A DNA stretch of 64,000 bases from Microbacteriaceae bacterium (GCA_025464995.1 JAODMO010000054.1:62001-126000); one strand, 5' to 3'; counted from the stretch's first letter, positions 1 through 10,407 are shown. Notes: a model not told the origin generated them from the letters alone. Numbers and translations are program-made.

Positions 1-52
1 CGTGAGCAACGTCTGGCTCGCGGCGCGCGCGAAACGCAGCCGGCTCGCCTGA
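1..52 (+). CDS. possible 3' end of a gene entering from the left
   Basis: Reading from base 2, an open frame of 16 codons ends in TGA at 50-52, with a basic, alanine-rich tail. A GC-rich hairpin follows at 58-72, as expected after a gene end. Too little is present to recognise a family, and another frame stays open across this stretch, so this is only a possible gene end. Confidence 0.2.
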   Translation, partial: VSNVWLAARAKRSRLA

Positions 53-57
53 GTCGG

Positions 58-72
58 GCCCCCGAAAGGGGC
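58..72 (+). terminator. short GC hairpin, possible terminator
   Basis: A 5-bp stem (GCCCC/GGGGC) closes a CGAAA loop. There is no T tract after it, so it is a weak candidate for ending the gene to the left. Confidence 0.25.
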
Positions 73-193
73 GGGGTACAAACTCTCGTGGAATGACGCG
101 GTTTCGCGCCTCTCCAGTAGTCTGTTGATAATCGGTACGCGACGTTTTGTAACGTGTGCCCACATCACAGACACAATCGCTTTGGAGAGCTCT

Positions 194-1471
194 ATGCGCG
201 CCCGATCTTTTGACCACTCGGCCACCCGATCGGGAGCATTCGCTCGCCGTGCCGGTATCGTCACCCTCGCTGCGGCTCTCGTTGCCGTGCCCGTATTCAC
301 CACCGCCCCGGCCTACGCCGCCATCGGCGACTACATCACCGCCGCCGCCTTCCCGGTGGCCACCCTCTCGGGCGGCCAGCAGACCAGCGCCTACTTCAAC
401 GGCGACACCTCGCTCACCTCGGTCGCATCGCCCGGCGTCTGTCAGACGGTCTTCATCGACGGCGTGGCAGTCGACGACGCGAACTACACCGACCCCACCT
501 CGACGCAGCTCAGCTACGACAGCCTCGCGGGCCAGTACAGCGCGACGGCAGGCCAGACCGTCACCGTCGGCTACTTCGACCAGGACAGCAGCCGCGACGA
601 CGGGCTCGACTCTTGCGCGGCTCCCGCGCTCGCCGACATCGCCATCACGGCCTCGGTGACCCTGGGCGAGCCGACTCCTCCCGCTCCTGCTCCGGCCCCC
701 GCAATCGAGCGCTCGGCATCGGCCGCGCCGCTCACGCTCAAGCAGGGCGTGCCGTTCGACCAGATCGTCACCCTCACGCTCGACCCCGGCTTCGACTTTA
801 CCGACGGCGGATTCGTCAGCGCCGGCCCGCAGTCGTCGGCCGGTCTCGAGAACGGTGAGCTGAACCCGCTCGAGGGCATCACCTTCGAGTATGACCAGCC
901 CACGGCCGGCCCGCCGAAGCTGCGCGTGCACGGAACCCCGAAGTACTCGGGCGCCCTCACCACCGGTTTCGGGATCGGCGATGGCGTCTCGTTCGCCACC
1001 GGCCCGCTCGTGCTCAATGTCGCCGACAGGAACGGCTTCGTCGGCCCGATCTCGCTCGACGCCGCCATCGGCAAGCCCATCGCGGGTTCCACCGCCACCA
1101 TCATCGTCGAGGGCCTGCAGGTCGGTGCGGCGTGGAGCGCGACGCTGCGTTCGACGCCGGTCGTCATCGGCACCGGAGCGGTCAACGATGCGGGACGCAT
1201 CGCGGCCGTCGTCACTATCCCGGCCGGCCTCGAGGCCGGCACCCACTCGATCACGGTGCTCAGCACCTCCGCCGCGGGCACCCCCTTCAGCACCGTGGTG
1301 TACTTCACGCTGAGCGCGTCGGGCACCCTGCTCGCGATCTCCGCCTCGGCCGCACAGCTCGCCGCGACCGGCCAGGACCTCGCTCCCAGCCTGTTCATCG
1401 CGGGCGGCCTGCTGCTCGCCGGTGCGGCCCTCGCCAGCATCACGGTGAACCGTCGACGACGCAGCGCCTAG
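194..1471 (+). CDS. secreted surface protein with LAATG sorting signal
   Basis: 425-aa exported protein of unknown ligand. The first 45 residues form a signal peptide (arginine-rich start, then an alanine/valine core ending near APAYA). The middle, from about residue 190, resembles putative Ig-type repeats of bacterial surface proteins, preceded by a proline-rich linker. The C-terminus carries LAATG, a hydrophobic span and RRRR, the layout of a sortase substrate; LAxTG is the motif linked with class E sortases in high-GC Gram-positives. ATG 194 was chosen because GGAG lies just upstream (184-187) and the signal peptide begins there; an in-frame TTG at 125 would add 23 unsupported residues. 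No sortase gene is visible here. Stand-alone gene, followed by a strong terminator. Confidence 0.75.
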   Translation: MRARSFDHSATRSGAFARRAGIVTLAAALVAVPVFTTAPAYAAIGDYITAAAFPVATLSGGQQTSAYFNGDTSLTSVASPGVCQTVFIDGVAVDDANYTDPTSTQLSYDSLAGQYSATAGQTVTVGYFDQDSSRDDGLDSCAAPALADIAITASVTLGEPTPPAPAPAPAIERSASAAPLTLKQGVPFDQIVTLTLDPGFDFTDGGFVSAGPQSSAGLENGELNPLEGITFEYDQPTAGPPKLRVHGTPKYSGALTTGFGIGDGVSFATGPLVLNVADRNGFVGPISLDAAIGKPIAGSTATIIVEGLQVGAAWSATLRSTPVVIGTGAVNDAGRIAAVVTIPAGLEAGTHSITVLSTSAAGTPFSTVVYFTLSASGTLLAISASAAQLAATGQDLAPSLFIAGGLLLAGAALASITVNRRRRSA

Positions 1472-1489
1472 TCGAAAAAGCCGACCGGG

Positions 1490-1518
1490 GGCCCTCGCGC
1501 GAAAGCGCGGGGGCCTTT
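1490..1518 (+). terminator. rho-independent terminator
   Basis: An 11-bp stem (1490-1500 with 1505-1515, one T-G pair) closes a GAAA tetraloop and is followed by TTT. It ends the surface-protein transcript before the riboswitch-controlled glyA unit. Confidence 0.8.
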
Positions 1519-1545
1519 CGCTTCCCCCGATCTTCGCTACACTGG

Positions 1546-1644
1546 TCGGGTCGCAACTGGCGTTGAGATGGGTAACCATCAGGGAGCGAGAAACACGATT
1601 CGGCCGTACGCCTGGGCTGAACGGATACCTTAGTTACATCCGTT
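1546..1644 (+). ncRNA. ZTP (pfl) riboswitch upstream of glyA-folD
   Basis: The leader matches the pfl/ZTP aptamer signature in order: GGGTCGCAACTGGCG at 1548-1562, GGTAACCAT at 1571-1579, GGGAGCG at 1582-1588 and GGCCGTACGCCTGGGC at 1602-1617. The class binds ZTP/ZMP and commonly controls one-carbon and purine genes, which fits glyA and folD downstream. After the aptamer, AACGGAT (1620-1626) pairs with ATCCGTT (1638-1644), with no T tract behind it. The glyA ribosome site AAGGAG is at 1652-1657, so control may act on translation or on an alternative pairing. The aptamer is recognised from conserved bases; the mechanism is inferred. Confidence 0.9.
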
Positions 1645-1663
1645 CGCTGTCAAGGAGTCGCTC

Positions 1664-2950
1664 GTGTCCTCTACCTTCAATTCGCCCCTTTCCGAAGTCG
1701 ACCCCGAGATCGCTCTCGTGCTCGAGCAGGAGCTCGGCCGCCAGCGCGGCACGCTCGAGATGATCGCGAGCGAGAACTTCGTTCCCCGTGCCGTGCTTGA
1801 GGCGCAGGGCTCGGTGCTCACCAACAAGTACGCCGAGGGCTACCCCGGGCGCCGCTACTACGGCGGTTGCGAGTTCGTCGACGTCGCGGAGTCGCTCGCC
1901 ATCTCGCGCGCGAAGAGCCTGTTCGGCGCGTCCTACGCGAACGTCCAGCCCCACTCCGGCGCCTCGGCGAACGCCGCGGTTCTCGCCGCCATCGCGAGCC
2001 CCGGCGACCGCATCCTGGGACTCGAGCTCGCCCACGGCGGCCACCTCACCCACGGCATGAAGCTCAACTTCTCCGGCAAGCTCTACGAGGCGCACGCCTA
2101 CGGCGTCGACCCCGACACCTTCCTCGTCGACATGGACGTCGTGCGCGAGAAGGCCATCGAGACAAGACCGCAGGTGCTCATCGCCGGGTGGAGCGCCTAC
2201 CCGCGCCAGCTCGACTTCGAGGCGTTCCGCGCCATCGCCGACGAGGTGGGCGCCAAGCTGTGGGTCGACATGGCGCACTTCGCCGGGCTCGTCGCCGCCG
2301 GACTGCACCCGAACCCCGTGCCCTTCGCCGACGTCACGTCGTCGACGGTGCACAAGACCATCGGCGGGCCGCGGTCGGGCTTCATCCTGAACAACGATCT
2401 CGACATCCAGAAGAAGATCAACTCGAACGTGTTCCCCGGCCAGCAGGGCGGGCCGCTCATGCACGTCATCGCGGCGAAGGCGACCGCGTTCAAGCTCGCG
2501 GCCGAGCCGGAGTTCAAAGACCGCCAAGAGCGCACCATCCGTGGAGCGCAGATCCTCGCCGAGCGCCTCACTGCCCCCGACGCGAAGGCCGCGGGCATCG
2601 ACGTGCTCACGGGCGGAACCGATGTTCACCTGGTTCTCGTCGACCTGCGCAACTCGGCCATCCACGGACAGGACGCCGAAGACATCCTGCACTCGGTCGG
2701 AATCACCGTGAACCGCAACGCCGTGCCGTTCGACCCGCGCCCCCCGATGACGCCGAGCGGCGTGCGCATCGGCACGCCCGCTCTCGCCACTCGCGGCTTC
2801 GGCGACGCCGAGTTCACCGAGGTCGCCGACATCATCGCGACGGCCCTCAAGCCGACTCCGGATGTCGCGGCCCTCCGTGACCGAGTGCTCAAGCTCACCG
2901 ACGGCTTCCCGCTCTACGAGGGGCTGACCAGCCCGGGTCAGTGGAGCTAG
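1664..2950 (+). CDS. glyA: serine hydroxymethyltransferase
   Basis: 428-aa PLP enzyme interconverting serine plus tetrahydrofolate with glycine plus 5,10-methylene-THF in the cytoplasm. The PLP lysine sits in [13 protein letters not shown] (about K231), and the N-terminal LEMIASENF and [13 protein letters not shown] motifs are intact. Length is typical. The GTG start at 1664 is set by AAGGAG at 1652-1657. folD starts two bases after the stop, so both steps of this one-carbon route are made from the riboswitch-controlled transcript. Confidence 0.98.
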   Translation: MSSTFNSPLSEVDPEIALVLEQELGRQRGTLEMIASENFVPRAVLEAQGSVLTNKYAEGYPGRRYYGGCEFVDVAESLAISRAKSLFGASYANVQPHSGASANAAVLAAIASPGDRILGLELAHGGHLTHGMKLNFSGKLYEAHAYGVDPDTFLVDMDVVREKAIETRPQVLIAGWSAYPRQLDFEAFRAIADEVGAKLWVDMAHFAGLVAAGLHPNPVPFADVTSSTVHKTIGGPRSGFILNNDLDIQKKINSNVFPGQQGGPLMHVIAAKATAFKLAAEPEFKDRQERTIRGAQILAERLTAPDAKAAGIDVLTGGTDVHLVLVDLRNSAIHGQDAEDILHSVGITVNRNAVPFDPRPPMTPSGVRIGTPALATRGFGDAEFTEVADIIATALKPTPDVAALRDRVLKLTDGFPLYEGLTSPGQWS

Positions 2951-2951
2951 C

Positions 2952-3851
2952 ATGATCGCAACTCGACTCGACGGTGTGGCCACCGCGACCGCCGTCAAGA
3001 ACGAACTCAAGGCGCGCATCGACGCCTTGAAGGCGAAGGGCATCACCCCCGGTCTCGGCACCCTGCTCGTGGGCAGCGATCCGGGCTCGCTCTCGTACGT
3101 CGCCGGCAAGCACCGCGACTGCGCGGAGGTGGGCATCGAGTCCATCCGGGCCGACCTCCCCGAGACAGCGACGGCGGAGGAGGTGCGCGCGGCGATCATC
3201 GCGCTCAACCAGAACCCGGCGGTGACCGGCTACATCATCCAGCTCCCGCTGCCCGCCGGTCTCGACGAGAACGCGATGCTCGAGCTCATGGATCCCGACA
3301 AGGACGCCGACGGACTGCATCCCACCAACCTCGGGCGGCTCGTTCTCGGGGTGTCGGGAGAGCTCGACTCGCCGCTTCCATGCACGCCGGCCGGCATCAT
3401 CGAGATGCTTACGCGCTACGACGTCGACATCCCGGGCAAGCACGTCGTCGTCATCGGCCGCGGCCTCACCGTGGGTCGGCCACTCGGACTGCTGCTCACG
3501 CGCAAGGGTGTCGACGCCACCGTCACCCTCACCCACTCGCGCACCGTCGACCTCGAGAGCTACGTGCGCGAGGCCGACATCATCGTCGCGGCGGTGGGCG
3601 TCGCGGGGCTTGTGAAGCCGGAGTGGGTGAGACCCGGCGCCGCCGTGCTCGACGTCGGCATCACGCGCGTCGTCGACCCGGAGACCGGCAAGGCCCGGCT
3701 CCTGGGCGACGTCGACCCGGCCGTGGGCGAGGTCGCCGGTTTCCTCTCGCCCGTTCCCGGCGGAGTCGGTCCGATGACCCGCGCGATGCTCCTGGTGAAC
3801 GTCGTCGAGGCGGCCGAGCGCCGAGCGGCCGAGGCGGCAGACCGTGCCTGA
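2952..3851 (+). CDS. folD: methylenetetrahydrofolate dehydrogenase/cyclohydrolase
   Basis: 299-aa bifunctional enzyme turning 5,10-methylene-THF into 10-formyl-THF. The catalytic [10 protein letters not shown] segment, the QLPLP loop, the DKDADG motif and the nucleotide-binding GRGLTVGRP are all present. It uses the product of GlyA, one base away in the same operon, and both should respond to the upstream ZTP riboswitch. The stop overlaps the next gene by eight bases, so translation is probably coupled. Confidence 0.97.
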   Translation: MIATRLDGVATATAVKNELKARIDALKAKGITPGLGTLLVGSDPGSLSYVAGKHRDCAEVGIESIRADLPETATAEEVRAAIIALNQNPAVTGYIIQLPLPAGLDENAMLELMDPDKDADGLHPTNLGRLVLGVSGELDSPLPCTPAGIIEMLTRYDVDIPGKHVVVIGRGLTVGRPLGLLLTRKGVDATVTLTHSRTVDLESYVREADIIVAAVGVAGLVKPEWVRPGAAVLDVGITRVVDPETGKARLLGDVDPAVGEVAGFLSPVPGGVGPMTRAMLLVNVVEAAERRAAEAADRA

Positions 3852-4314
3852 GCATCCGTCCGTCGCGCGGGTCGAGGCCGCCCTGCGCGAGAACGGCGTC
3901 GAGACCCAGGTGGTCTGGCTGGATGGCGCGGCGAAGACCGCCCCGGAGGCCGCCGCCGCCCTCGGCATCGACGTCGGTGCCATCGCGAACTCGCTCGTCT
4001 TCCTGCTCGACGACGAGCCGGTGCTCGTGATGACGTCGGGCTCGCACCGCGTCGACACGGAATGGCTGGGGCAGCGCGTCGGCGGCAGGTTCTCCCGTGC
4101 CGACGCCGCCACGGTGAAGGATGCGACGGGCCAGGTGATCGGCGGAGTGGCACCGGTCGGCCATCCCGCGCCGCTGCGCACGTTCATCGACGAGGCGCTC
4201 GCCGACCACCCGGAGATCTGGGCCGCCGCGGGCCATGCGCACACCGTCTTCCCCCTGAGGTACGAGCAGCTGGTCGCCGTCACGGGCGGCGTGGAGACCC
4301 CGGTCGTCCCCTAG
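3844..4314 (+). CDS. YbaK/EbsC-type aminoacyl-tRNA deacylase
   Basis: 156-aa single-domain protein of the YbaK/ProX/EbsC superfamily, whose members hydrolyse mischarged aminoacyl-tRNAs. It has the characteristic GGVAPVGHP loop near residue 100 and a TSGSHRVD strand; length is normal for the family. It begins at GTG 3844 inside folD, suggesting coupled translation as third gene of the glyA operon. The tRNA substrate cannot be told from the sequence, and it may be a free-standing trans-editing factor of unknown specificity. Confidence 0.85.
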   Translation: MPEHPSVARVEAALRENGVETQVVWLDGAAKTAPEAAAALGIDVGAIANSLVFLLDDEPVLVMTSGSHRVDTEWLGQRVGGRFSRADAATVKDATGQVIGGVAPVGHPAPLRTFIDEALADHPEIWAAAGHAHTVFPLRYEQLVAVTGGVETPVVP

Positions 4315-4341
4315 CGCGGCGGGGGCCGCGGCCCGGCACCG

Positions 4342-4520
4342 CTCGCGGCATATCGCTGTTCGGGCGGCCGGACAGGTGCAATATGCCGCGAGTCGGCGCG
4401 GCACTCGCGCGCGAGCGGGCCGCGTCGGCTGGTTTGTCAGAAGCGCGTCTTCCGCGGCGTCCGGAAGCTGCGGAAGTCGCAGATGAATTCGGTGGCCGCG
4501 GGCAGGGGCGGCATATTGCA
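4342..4520. repeat. three-copy CGGCATAT inverted-repeat motif in a 352-bp non-coding gap
   Basis: The gap 4315-4666 has no convincing gene. CTCGCGGCATAT (4342-4353) is a perfect inverted copy of ATATGCCGCGAG (4381-4392), and TGCAATATGCCGC (4377-4389) is a perfect inverted copy of GCGGCATATTGCA (4508-4520). The shared core is GCGGCATAT, present three times. This could be a set of operator sites for the small gene at 4667 or a family-specific dispersed intergenic repeat. Confidence 0.6.
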
Positions 4521-4666
4521 CTCTGCGCCGCCTCCGGACAGCAATTCGCCGCCGCTGGGAGCCGTGGCCCGGTTGGCTCGACACAGACCCGCCGAGCGAC
4601 CCGCCGCGCCCGCGGAGCGCGCCGGACGCATCATCCGCTCCCGCGCACGCCGGTTACAGTGGAGCC

Positions 4667-4791
4667 ATGACTTCGCGATCGTTCTCGTCTGGCAAGTTCC
4701 TCGTTGGCCTCGCGGCGGTGCTCGCCGTGGTTCTCGCGGCCGGGTTCGTCGCCGTCTTCTTCTTCGACGTCAACCTCTTCGGCGCGAGCCT

Positions 4792-4795
<4 letters not shown>
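4667..4795 (+). CDS. small single-pass membrane protein (42 aa)
   Basis: A short frame starting at ATG 4667 with GGAG at 4661-4664. Residues 10-34 form one continuous hydrophobic helix rich in Ala, Val, Leu and Phe, with a short polar tail on each side. The stop codon overlaps the galK stop on the opposite strand. No family recognised. The clean ribosome site, hydrophobic profile and position immediately after the CGGCATAT motif cluster argue that it is real, though so short a frame could be chance. Confidence 0.55.
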
Positions 4796-5948
<1,153 letters not shown>

Positions 5949-5952
<4 letters not shown>

Positions 5953-7049
5953 ACCCGTGCGATTCCCTCTCGAATGAATGCTGCCGTTGCTTCCGGTGTC
6001 ACATCGCCGATCCACGCGCCCATGGCGGCCTCAGACCCGGCCAGGTACTTCAGCTTGTTCTCAGCCCTGCGGGGCGACGTCACCTGCAGCATGAGGCGGA
6101 TGTCGTCACGCCCCACGTTGACCGGTGCTTGGTGCCACGCCGCGATGTACGGCGTGGGGGTGTCGTACAACTTGTCGATGCCGCGCAGCAGCGTGAGGTA
6201 CAGCCCCGCGAGCTCGTCGCGCTCCTCGTCGCTCGTCGCCGCGAAGTCGGGCACATGGCGGTGCGGCAGCATGTGCACCTCGACGGGCCAGCGGGCGGCG
6301 AACGGCACGAACGCGGTCCAGTGCTCGCCGCTCAGCACGACGCGATCGGAGGAGCGTTCGCCCTCGAGGATGGATTCGAACAGGCCGGGCCCGAATCGCT
6401 CGATCGACTCGAGCAGACGCTTCGTGCGGGGCGTCACGTAGGGGTAGGAGTAGATCTGCCCGTGCGGGTGGAGGAGGGTGACCCCGATGGCCTCGCCGCG
6501 GTTTTCGAACGGGAACACCTGCTGGACGCCCGGCAACGCCGAGAGAGCGGCGGTGCGATCTGCCCACGCCTCGATGACTGTGCGCGCGCGCGACCGCGTC
6601 TGGCTGCCGAACGACCCCTCGTGCTCGGGGCTGAAGCACACAACCTCGCACCGGCCGATCGACGGCAGGGTGCGGCCGAGTCCGACGCGGTCGAGCTCGT
6701 CGAGATCGAACTCGGCGCCGATGCGCGGGCCGAACGACGGTGACCGGTTCTCGAAGACGGCGACGTCGTAGTTGCTCGGAACCTCGGAGGGATTGGTGGG
6801 CGTGGCGGGGGCGAGCGGGTCCTGGTCTGCCGGAGGCAGGAAGACGCGATTCTGGCGCGCAGAGGCGATCGAGATCCACTCGCCCGTCAGCACGTCCTGT
6901 CGCATGGTCGCCGTGTCGGGGCGCGGGTCGAGGTGCCGGGCGTCCGCCGAGCGCTCCGGGCCGAGCGTCGTGTCCACGTCGTCGAAGTAGATGAGCTCGC
7001 GGCCGTCTGCCAGGGTCGTGGGCCGTTTCACGATCGCCGAATCTGTCAT
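5949..7049 (-). CDS. galT: galactose-1-phosphate uridylyltransferase
   Basis: 366-aa enzyme exchanging UMP between UDP-glucose and galactose-1-phosphate. The active-site LLHPHGQIYSYPY segment with the HPH nucleophile motif is intact. The start at 7049 (MTDSAIVKRP) is right because further upstream codons would run antisense through the divergent regulator. First gene of the galT-galK operon, read away from the DeoR-family regulator, which is therefore its likely controller. Confidence 0.96.
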
Positions 7050-7113
7050 GCCATTACGATAACGAAACTCGACCTTTTCTTTTCGCAACAATACGCAAGG
7101 AGCAAACGACGAT
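7050..7113. promoter_or_regulatory. divergent control region between galT and the DeoR-type regulator
   Basis: A 64-bp AT-rich gap holds the start signals for both directions. It contains ACGAAAC (7063-7069) and TTTTCG (7080-7085) as loosely inverted A/T-tract elements, the sort of site DeoR regulators bind. AAGGAG at 7097-7102 is the ribosome site for the regulator. The operator assignment is inferred. Confidence 0.4.
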
Positions 7114-7899
7114 TTGGATGCTGCACCGGCCCTCGTGCGCAGGGAGCGCCTGCTCGCCGAGATCGTCGACCGCGGCTTCCTCCGTGTCGCCGACGCGAGC
7201 GTCGAACTCGGCGTGAGTGTCGTGACCGTGCGCGCCGACCTCACCGCCCTCGCGCTCGCGGGCAGCATCGTGCGCGTGCACGGCGGCGCGATGCCCCGCG
7301 GAGCGCTCGTCGACCGGGAGAGTTCGTTCGAGCGCTCCCTTGCCCTCGAGTCGACGGCCAAGGCGGCGATCGGTCGTCGAGCCGCCGCGCTCGTGGCCTC
7401 GGGCGACAGCATCCTGCTCGATGTCGGCACGACGGCGCTCGCTGTGGCGCACTCGCTCGTCGACCGGCGCGACCTCAGCGACGTCGTCGTTGTCACGAGC
7501 GGGCTCAGCATCGCTCTCGCCCTCGAGCAGGCACTGCCGCGCTTCACCGTGATCGTCACGGGTGGCACGCTGCGCCCGCAGCAGCATTCCCTCGTCAACC
7601 CGTACGCGTCGGCACTGCTCGACTCGCTGCACGTCGACATCGCGTTCATCGGCTGCAACGGCGTCGACCCCGTCGCGGGAGTGACGAACGTCAACCTGCC
7701 CGAGGCCGAGGTGAAAGCGCGCATGCTGCGGTCGTCGACGCGGCACGTGATCATCGCCGACGCGAGCAAGATCGGCAAGCGCGCGCTCGGACTCATCGGC
7801 GCGACGACGGAGTTCGACACCCTTGTCACGGCGGGCGACATCCCCGTCGACGTCGTCGCCGCACTCGAGGAGCAGGGCCTCGCAACCCTCTTCGCATGA
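7114..7899 (+). CDS. DeoR-family sugar-responsive transcriptional regulator
   Basis: 261-aa repressor-type protein with an N-terminal winged helix-turn-helix (recognition helix around VSVVTVRADL, residues 31-45) and a DeoR C-terminal effector domain with DVGTTALAVA and IVTGGTLRP, which sense sugar phosphates. The TTG start at 7114 is dictated by AAGGAG eleven bases upstream and by the family N-terminus (RRERLLAEIV). It sits between galTK (divergent) and an aldose epimerase (downstream, same strand), so galactose metabolism is the likely target. Confidence 0.88.
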   Translation: MDAAPALVRRERLLAEIVDRGFLRVADASVELGVSVVTVRADLTALALAGSIVRVHGGAMPRGALVDRESSFERSLALESTAKAAIGRRAAALVASGDSILLDVGTTALAVAHSLVDRRDLSDVVVVTSGLSIALALEQALPRFTVIVTGGTLRPQQHSLVNPYASALLDSLHVDIAFIGCNGVDPVAGVTNVNLPEAEVKARMLRSSTRHVIIADASKIGKRALGLIGATTEFDTLVTAGDIPVDVVAALEEQGLATLFA

Positions 7900-7935
7900 C
7901 GCGACCGGCCGATGCCACGGGGCTAGGCTGATCGA

Positions 7936-8874
7936 ATGCGAGCCCTCACCGGAGAACAATTCGTCCTGACCCGCGCCACGGCGACGGGATCGTCGACCGC
8001 AATCATCACCGAGGTGGCCGCGGCGCTGCGCACACTCGAGATCGACGGCGTGCACCTCACCGAGCCCTACGGGCCCGACGTCGTGCCGCCCTTCGGTGAC
8101 GGCATCGTGCTCGCGCCGTGGCCCAACCGGGTGGAAGACGGCATCTGGATGCACGAGGGCAAGCGCCAGCACCTCGACATCACCGAGCCCTTCCGGCACA
8201 ACGCCATCCACGGACTGCTGCGCAGCACGGCGTACCGCGTCGCCGAGCAGTCAGAGAGCTCCGTCACCCTGTCGGCGACCGTCTTCCCGCAGCACGGCTA
8301 CCCCTTCATGGTCGACACCCGCGTCACCTACGAGCTCGTCGAGGGTGGCATCCGCGTCACCCACGAGTTCCGCAACGCCTCCGCCGTCAAGGCGCCCGTC
8401 GCCGTCGGCACCCACCCGTTCCTGCGTCTCGGCGACGTGCCGACCGACGAGCTCGTGCTGCGCCTGTCGGCGTCGACGCGCTTCGAGACGGATGAGCGCC
8501 TCATTCCGATCGCGGAGAACCCGGTCGACGGCACGAAGTACGACCTGCGCGAGGGCATTGCCGTCAACCGGCTCTACCTCGACGATGCCTTCGGCGGCGT
8601 CGACATCGCGAACGGCGAGAGCGTCAGTTCGCTCACCGCCCCCGACGGTCGTCGGGTCGAGATGTGGCAAGACGAGAACTGCGGTTTCGTCCAGGTGTTC
8701 ACGACCCGCAAGTTCCCGAAAGACGGAGGGCTCGGCCTCGCGGTGGCGATCGAGCCGATGACCGCCGCGCCGAACGCGTTCAACACCGGCGAGGGGCTCC
8801 GCTGGCTCGATCCCGACGAGCACTGGGTCGTCACGTGGGGCATCCGGTATTCTGGAGACACCGCAGGGCAGTAG
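7936..8874 (+). CDS. aldose 1-epimerase family protein
   Basis: 312-aa galactose-mutarotase-fold protein interconverting alpha and beta sugar anomers. Family signals include the substrate-loop APWPNRVEDG, the histidine in NAIHGLLR and the later THPFLRLGD with its histidine. Position after the gal regulator fits a GalM role feeding galactokinase, but the family also includes glucose-6-phosphate and other sugar epimerases, so galM is only probable. Confidence 0.87.
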   Translation: MRALTGEQFVLTRATATGSSTAIITEVAAALRTLEIDGVHLTEPYGPDVVPPFGDGIVLAPWPNRVEDGIWMHEGKRQHLDITEPFRHNAIHGLLRSTAYRVAEQSESSVTLSATVFPQHGYPFMVDTRVTYELVEGGIRVTHEFRNASAVKAPVAVGTHPFLRLGDVPTDELVLRLSASTRFETDERLIPIAENPVDGTKYDLREGIAVNRLYLDDAFGGVDIANGESVSSLTAPDGRRVEMWQDENCGFVQVFTTRKFPKDGGLGLAVAIEPMTAAPNAFNTGEGLRWLDPDEHWVVTWGIRYSGDTAGQ

Positions 8875-8879
8875 CCCTC

Positions 8880-8897
8880 ATGCCGGTCCGCCGGCAT
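8880..8897 (+). terminator. hairpin after the epimerase gene
   Basis: A perfect 7-bp stem ATGCCGG/CCGGCAT closes a TCCG loop just after the epimerase stop; CCATTTTC follows a few bases on. Plausible weak terminator. Confidence 0.45.
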
Positions 8898-8944
8898 CCC
8901 ACTCCATTTTCAAGTCTCGGTGGGCCCGAGCCGAAGGACAGCAC

Positions 8945-10003
8945 GTGACCCCGCCATCCCGAGCCAGCATCCGTCGTTGGCGGCAGTATCTCGCCGACGA
9001 ACGAGCAGAGGCCGCGGTCTACCGCGACCTCGCGGGCAGGCGCACCGGTGAAGAGCGCGAGATCCTGCTGGCGCTCGCCGAGGCTGAGGCGCGCCACGAA
9101 GCGCACTGGGTGGAGCTGCTCGGCGACCAGATCGGCAAGCCCCGCCGGGGCGCACTCCGCACGCGGGCCCTCGGATGGCTCGCCCGTCGTTTCGGCTCGG
9201 TGTTCGTGCTCGCGCTGGCCCAGCGCGCGGAGGCGCGATCCCCGTACGAGGACGACGTCGACGCGACCGCCGCGATGGCCGCCGACGAGCGCATCCACGA
9301 GGAGGTCGTGCGGGGGCTCGCGACGCGCGGGCGAAACCGCCTCTCCGGCACGTTCCGCGCGGCGGTGTTCGGCGCGAACGACGGCCTGGTGAGCAACCTC
9401 GCGCTCGTGCTGGGCATCGGCGCGACGGGCGTCTCGACCCCGATCATCCTGGCCACCGGCCTCGCCGGGCTCCTCGCGGGCGCCCTCTCGATGGGCGCCG
9501 GGGAGTTCGTCTCGGTGCGTTCGCAGCGCGAGCTGCTCTCCGCCTCCAACCCCAACCCCGAGACGCGGAGCGCACTGCCGCACCTCGACGTCGACGCCAA
9601 CGAGCTGTCACTCGTCTACCGCGCCCGCGGCATGTCGGAGGCCGACGCGACCGCGCACGCGACCGAGGTCATGCGCGACCTCACGGTCGATCACTCCAAC
9701 CCCGACGACATCAACAGCCACGAGGAGATCGGCTCGGCGCTCGGCGCCGCCGTGTCGAGCTTCCTGTTCTTCGCCTCGGGCGCGATCATCCCCGTGCTGC
9801 CCTACCTGTTCGGTCTCGAGGGCGCTGCCGCCGTTCTCGTGGCCTCGGTGCTCGTCGGTCTCGCCCTCCTGGGCACCGGCGCCGTCGTGGGCCTGCTGTC
9901 CGGGGCGCCGCCGCTCCTCCGTGCCCTCCGCCAGCTCGCCATCGGGTTCGGCGCGGCGGGCGCCACCTATCTCCTGGGTCTCGCCTTCGGCGTGAGCGCA
10001 TGA
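8945..10003 (+). CDS. ferritin-like domain fused to VIT1/CCC1 metal transporter
   Basis: 352-aa membrane protein. Residues 10-115 form a rubrerythrin/ferritin-like helical domain with Glu/His metal ligands (DERAEAAVYRDL, EAEARHEAHW, DERIHEEVV). Residues 130-352 are a VIT1/CCC1-type iron/manganese transporter with about five membrane spans, beginning at AAVFGANDGLVSNLALVLG. Similar fusions (membrane-bound ferritin type) export iron and protect against oxidative stress. The GTG start follows AAGGAC. Its stop overlaps the next gene's ATG (ATGA), so the two are coupled. Confidence 0.88.
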   Translation: MTPPSRASIRRWRQYLADERAEAAVYRDLAGRRTGEEREILLALAEAEARHEAHWVELLGDQIGKPRRGALRTRALGWLARRFGSVFVLALAQRAEARSPYEDDVDATAAMAADERIHEEVVRGLATRGRNRLSGTFRAAVFGANDGLVSNLALVLGIGATGVSTPIILATGLAGLLAGALSMGAGEFVSVRSQRELLSASNPNPETRSALPHLDVDANELSLVYRARGMSEADATAHATEVMRDLTVDHSNPDDINSHEEIGSALGAAVSSFLFFASGAIIPVLPYLFGLEGAAAVLVASVLVGLALLGTGAVVGLLSGAPPLLRALRQLAIGFGAAGATYLLGLAFGVSA

Positions 10004-10407
10004 TCTCCCTCGAGCTCGGCAGGGCGCTGCGCGACTCGGGGCTCGTCTGGCGTCCCGAGCGCGGTGACAACTTCCGCATCGACCGCGTCGAGGCCGACGC
10101 CGAGGTCTACACGCTCAGCGACATGACCGTCGAGGCGCACACCTTCTCGAGCGGCACCGTGCTCGGGTTCAACGGAACCACCGAATGGGCGCTCGACTCG
10201 GTCGCGCTCGACGATGCCCTGTGGCTGCCGCGCGAAGACCAGCTCCGCGCCCTGCTCGGGCCGGGGTTCGTATCGCTCGAGCGGCTCGAGGGCGGGCACC
10301 GCGTCGTCGCCGTTGTCGACGGAACCCGCCTCGAGTTCGAGGCGGCGGATGCTGCGGACGCCTACGCCCGCACCCTTCTCGCGCTGCTCGACGCGGTCGC
10401 GAGCTGA
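10000..10407 (+). CDS. conserved protein of unknown function, coupled to VIT1 gene
   Basis: 135-aa cytoplasmic protein with no signal or membrane segment. Related short actinobacterial proteins, which share the GFNGTTEWALDSV and ALWLPREDQLR segments, are often labelled CpaE-like or pilus assembly, with no evidence known to me. The ATG overlaps the transporter stop by four bases, so the two may act together, but no function should be assigned. Confidence 0.75.
   Translation: MISLELGRALRDSGLVWRPERGDNFRIDRVEADAEVYTLSDMTVEAHTFSSGTVLGFNGTTEWALDSVALDDALWLPREDQLRALLGPGFVSLERLEGGHRVVAVVDGTRLEFEAADAADAYARTLLALLDAVAS

Noticed and set aside
1634-3208. 524-codon open frame antisense to glyA/folD
   Set aside because: Low-complexity Arg/Ala/Gly-rich translation with no family signal, typical of the antisense frame of high-GC genes; glyA and folD are certain.
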